From Bacillota bacterium (GTDB taxonomy: Bacteria; Bacillota; Clostridia; Christensenellales; Aristaeellaceae), in contig JAEVYX010000031.1 of assembly GCA_023392515.1 (NCBI GenBank), positions 1-16,384 on the forward strand: DNA of 16,384 bases. Direction: 5' to 3'. Below are positions 13,545 to 16,384 of this stretch, in pieces. The translations under genes were made by a program, and so were the position numbers. Position 1 is the first letter of the stretch. Each line of letters begins with the position of its first letter. The notes under the pieces are model-generated. The model was not told the origin of the DNA and made no database searches. It saw only the letters and a program-made list of their open reading frames with translations.

Positions 13545-14615
13545 ATGAAGGTATTAATTGTTGACGATTCAAAAACAGACGTCGCCCTGCTCTGCAGCAT
13601 GCTGAAGGATTATGACTTATTAACGGCTTATGACGGCGTGGATGCGATCAACCTGATTGAAAAAGATCCGGACATCGGCATTATGATCCTGGACCTGAAC
13701 ATGCCCCGTATGAATGGGTTTGAAGTTTTGGAGGAAATCGGAAAACATCCTGAGTACAGAAAAATTGCAACCTTGATCCTTACAAATTATGATGAAATAG
13801 ATAACGAAATCCGGGGTCTGGAGCTTGGCGCGTTGGATTATATTCGAAAGCCGTTGAACCTCCGGTCCCTTCGCAAAAGGGTGGAGCTTCATACCAATCT
13901 CAAAAATACCCGTCAATCCTTGGAACAGCACAATCAGATTCTAGAAAGAGCGGTGCAGGAACGGACCAGGGAACTGAACTTGACAAGAGACGTAACCATA
14001 CACGCCCTGGTAGGCCTTTTGGAGGCCAGGAATATTGAATCCAGCAATCATACGAGAAGGACGCAGTGGATGATGAAAATGCTGTGCGAGCATTTGCGGC
14101 AAAAAGCGCCCTTTCAAAGCATATTGACCGAAGCGTATATCAATGAACTGTTCAGCACCGCGCCGCTACACGATATCGGCAAGGTGGGCATACCGGACTG
14201 TATTCTTTTAAAGCCGGGCAGGCTGACCCCGGAAGAGTTCGAAATCATGAAAAAGCACACGACTTATGGTGTTGAGGCCCTCAACTATGCGAGGAGTGAA
14301 AGCGGAAGGTTGTCCTTTATTCTCACCGCTATGGAAATAGTGGGAACCCATCATGAGAAATTTGACGGTTCGGGCTATCCAAACGGCCTGAAAGGGAAGG
14401 AAATCCCCCTCTCCGGCCGGCTGATGGCCATTATTGACGTATATGACGCTCTGGTAAGCGAACGGGTGTACAAGCCCGCATACTCGCAAGGGGAAGCACT
14501 GGAGATTATCGCAAAGGAACGAGCCCGTCACTTTGATCCCGATATTGTGGACGCGTTTTTTGAAATTCAGGCGGACATCAGGGAAATTTCCAGCCGATTT
14601 AATCCTCAGGCCTAA
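13545..14615 (+). CDS. Response regulator with HD-GYP domain, probable c-di-GMP phosphodiesterase
   Basis: 356 aa, cytosolic. Residues 1-115 form a receiver domain: acidic pair D7/D8, phospho-acceptor D50 in MILDLNMPRMNG, T80 and K102 in YIRKPLN. A coiled linker (about 118-148) leads to an HD-GYP domain (about 150-345). The domain has the metal-binding HD at 209-210 (APLHDIGKVGIPD), HH at 269-270, and the signature FDGSGYPNGLKG (273-284), with HFDP at 329-332. All key residues are present, so c-di-GMP hydrolysis is expected, controlled by phosphorylation from a kinase. The obvious partner is the sensor kinase starting 12 bp downstream. A GGAAAGGAAGAG stretch serves as ribosome binding site. 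The target process (motility, biofilm, sporulation) is not shown. Confidence 0.93.
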   Translation: MKVLIVDDSKTDVALLCSMLKDYDLLTAYDGVDAINLIEKDPDIGIMILDLNMPRMNGFEVLEEIGKHPEYRKIATLILTNYDEIDNEIRGLELGALDYIRKPLNLRSLRKRVELHTNLKNTRQSLEQHNQILERAVQERTRELNLTRDVTIHALVGLLEARNIESSNHTRRTQWMMKMLCEHLRQKAPFQSILTEAYINELFSTAPLHDIGKVGIPDCILLKPGRLTPEEFEIMKKHTTYGVEALNYARSESGRLSFILTAMEIVGTHHEKFDGSGYPNGLKGKEIPLSGRLMAIIDVYDALVSERVYKPAYSQGEALEIIAKERARHFDPDIVDAFFEIQADIREISSRFNPQA

Positions 14616-14627
14616 AGGAGTCCCAAC

Positions 14628-16384
14628 ATGAAGGCTGCAAGAAGCGGGATCATCTTATACATTTTTTCACTTCTTTTGTGTGGTGCCTTAATAAGCGGAT
14701 CGGCGCTTATGCCTGTCCGTGCCTTGGCAAGCCCGGCGGACATCGGCCTTACACAGGCTGAAAAGGATTTTATAAGACAGAACCCCTCCATTCGCCTTGG
14801 CGTCGACCCAACGTTTATCCCCTATGAATTTATTGATTCCAACGGGGAATACAAAGGAATTGCTGCTGATTACATCGACTTGATATGCCAAAGGACCGGG
14901 CTTACCATGACGGCCGCAAAGGGCCTTTCTTGGTCGGAAGCTTATGAAAAGGCTGTTGAAAGAGAGTTGGACGTGCTGCCCTGCGTGTCAAAAACGGAGG
15001 AAAGAGAGCAGTACTTCCTGTTTTCCGATTCGTATTATACCTTTCAAAGGGTTATTTTTGTAGACGCAAGCAACCGCACCATCAAATCATTTGAAGACTT
15101 GACCGGCAAACGGGTCGCCGTTCAGGTGAATAGCTCCCATCACGGGTTTTTGAAAACCTATGACACGCTGGAACTCAGCCTTTACACCACAGTGGAAGAA
15201 GCGCTTCAAGCGGTTTCGGCCGGGACGGAGACTGCATTTGTCGGCAACCTGAGCACATCCAGCTATCTTGCCAAGTCCTTGGGCATCACAAATCTGAAAT
15301 ACATCACCATACAAACCGAGAAGCCCCAAGCCCTTTATTTCGCAGTGCGGAATGACTGGCCGGAATTGGTCTCCATCATCAACAAGGCTTTGAAAAGCAT
15401 TGGAAAAGAAGACAGGAACACCATCAACAACAAGTGGATCGACATTGAACAAAATGCCGACTATTCGGGAATTATCAGAACTGTGGTAATCGCAGGGGCA
15501 ATTATCGCCCTGATCACGGCGGTCTCCTTCTTTTGGATCGTCCGGCTGAGAAGGGAAATCGCCATACGGAAAAAGACGCAGGAAGCTTTGAAAGTGGCCA
15601 AGGAGGAGGCGGAGCAGGCCAATCAAATCAAGTCTTCCTTCCTGGCCAGGATGTCCCATGAGATCAGAACGCCTCTGAGCGCCATTATGGGCATGGCCTA
15701 CCTGATGAAAAAGACGGAGCCCACCATAACTCAGGGCATCTATCTGGACAAGCTGACGCAGGCTGCCCGGAACATGCTGGATATCATCAACGATATACTG
15801 GACTTTTCCAAAATTGAATCCGGCAAAGTCGAGCTTGAAAGAGTAGCCTTTGATTTGGATACGGTGCTGAAGCGGGTCATCAACATTATCTCGGTCAAGG
15901 TAGAGGAAAAAGGCATCGATTTTGCCATGGAAAAGGCCCCTGATATGCCGGTATTCTTTATCGGTGATCCCGTAAGAATCGAGCAGATTCTTTTAAACCT
16001 TGTCAATAACGCCGTCAAGTTTACCGAAAAGGGAGGGGTTTCCCTTTCCGTCCAGCCGGATGGGAAAGAGGGCAATCTGTATCAGATTGCGTTCAGCATT
16101 CGTGATACAGGTATCGGCATGCATAAAGAGCAGGTCGACCGGCTGTTCATCCCCTTTGATCAGGGCGATTCCAGCATCAGCAGGCGTTTTGGCGGCACCG
16201 GACTTGGGCTGTCCATTGTAAAAAGCTTTACGGACCTGATGGGCGGAAAGATAGAGGTGCACAGCGTGCTTCATGAAGGCAGCACATTCATCATCCGCCT
16301 CCCGCTGGAAGCAGACGAAAGCAAATCACAAATCGGCATCAAAAAAATGGCGGCAGACTGCTTTTGCAACATTCATGCCCTGGT
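14628..16384 (+). CDS. Membrane sensor histidine kinase with SBP_bac_3-like sensor, 3' end outside window
   Basis: 585 codons are readable from the ATG at 14628 (AAAGGAG 7 nt upstream), and the frame is open to the window end. Order: signal peptide (about 1-36); a periplasmic-binding-protein-like domain of the SBP_bac_3 type (about 45-270; motifs SIRLGVDPTFIPYEFIDSNG and the LDVLPCVSKTEERE segment); a membrane segment at about 283-305; a helical linker; HisKA with phospho-acceptor H344 in ARMSHEIRTPLSAIMG; HATPase_c with NLVNNAVKFT (about 457), DTGIGM, FIPFDQGD and GGTGLGLSI (522-530). These are BvgS/EvgS-like sensors. A C-terminal receiver or Hpt domain is common in this class, but that part lies beyond the window. 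Probable partner of the HD-GYP regulator. Confidence 0.93.
   Translation, partial: MKAARSGIILYIFSLLLCGALISGSALMPVRALASPADIGLTQAEKDFIRQNPSIRLGVDPTFIPYEFIDSNGEYKGIAADYIDLICQRTGLTMTAAKGLSWSEAYEKAVERELDVLPCVSKTEEREQYFLFSDSYYTFQRVIFVDASNRTIKSFEDLTGKRVAVQVNSSHHGFLKTYDTLELSLYTTVEEALQAVSAGTETAFVGNLSTSSYLAKSLGITNLKYITIQTEKPQALYFAVRNDWPELVSIINKALKSIGKEDRNTINNKWIDIEQNADYSGIIRTVVIAGAIIALITAVSFFWIVRLRREIAIRKKTQEALKVAKEEAEQANQIKSSFLARMSHEIRTPLSAIMGMAYLMKKTEPTITQGIYLDKLTQAARNMLDIINDILDFSKIESGKVELERVAFDLDTVLKRVINIISVKVEEKGIDFAMEKAPDMPVFFIGDPVRIEQILLNLVNNAVKFTEKGGVSLSVQPDGKEGNLYQIAFSIRDTGIGMHKEQVDRLFIPFDQGDSSISRRFGGTGLGLSIVKSFTDLMGGKIEVHSVLHEGSTFIIRLPLEADESKSQIGIKKMAADCFCNIHAL

Overview
The window looks like a chromosomal segment from a Firmicute, most likely a clostridial-type anaerobe of medium G+C. 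The support is a textbook CIRCE/HrcA operator, strong SD-led starts (AGGAGG-like), a Bacillus-type SpeA/SpeB pair, a PadR-DUF2812 cassette and consensus sigma-A promoters. I see no phage genes, insertion sequences, tRNA or rRNA genes, or CRISPR arrays. The only genes cut by the window edges are htpG (left) and a sensor kinase (right).

Left part (1-5250). A minus-strand htpG (C-terminus outside the window) lies behind a -35/-10 promoter and a perfect CIRCE element. Next comes a minus-strand cassette read padR, DUF2812 membrane protein, 65-aa membrane protein; its promoter carries two palindromes that look like PadR operators. A plus-strand GNAT acetyltransferase converges on a minus-strand pair (cytidylate-kinase-like P-loop protein, then a PhzF-family protein). 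A hairpin separates the convergent genes.

Centre (5250-11950). Six tightly packed minus-strand genes form a polyamine operon, in transcription order speD, speA, speE, speB, a saccharopine-dehydrogenase-like carboxy(nor)spermidine dehydrogenase, and nspC. Arginine goes to agmatine (SpeA) and then putrescine (SpeB). Putrescine can reach spermidine by two routes encoded side by side: aminopropyl transfer from decarboxylated SAM (SpeD+SpeE), or condensation with aspartate semialdehyde followed by decarboxylation (dehydrogenase+NspC). An extended -10 promoter lies about 390 nt upstream of speD. The leader between them is rich in hairpins and ends in a strong intrinsic terminator just before the speD ribosome binding site. 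I could not match it to a known riboswitch, and it is the best candidate here for something undescribed.

Right part (12087-16384). Divergent from the polyamine operon is a plus-strand signalling operon: an extracytoplasmic solute-binding lipoprotein, a receiver-HD-GYP protein (probable c-di-GMP phosphodiesterase) and a membrane histidine kinase with an extracellular SBP_bac_3-like sensor domain, running off the window. No transporter permease is present, so the binding protein may serve sensing rather than uptake. The arrangement recalls the Vibrio NspS-MbaA pair, in which a binding protein for norspermidine controls a c-di-GMP phosphodiesterase, but a polyamine ligand here is only a hypothesis.
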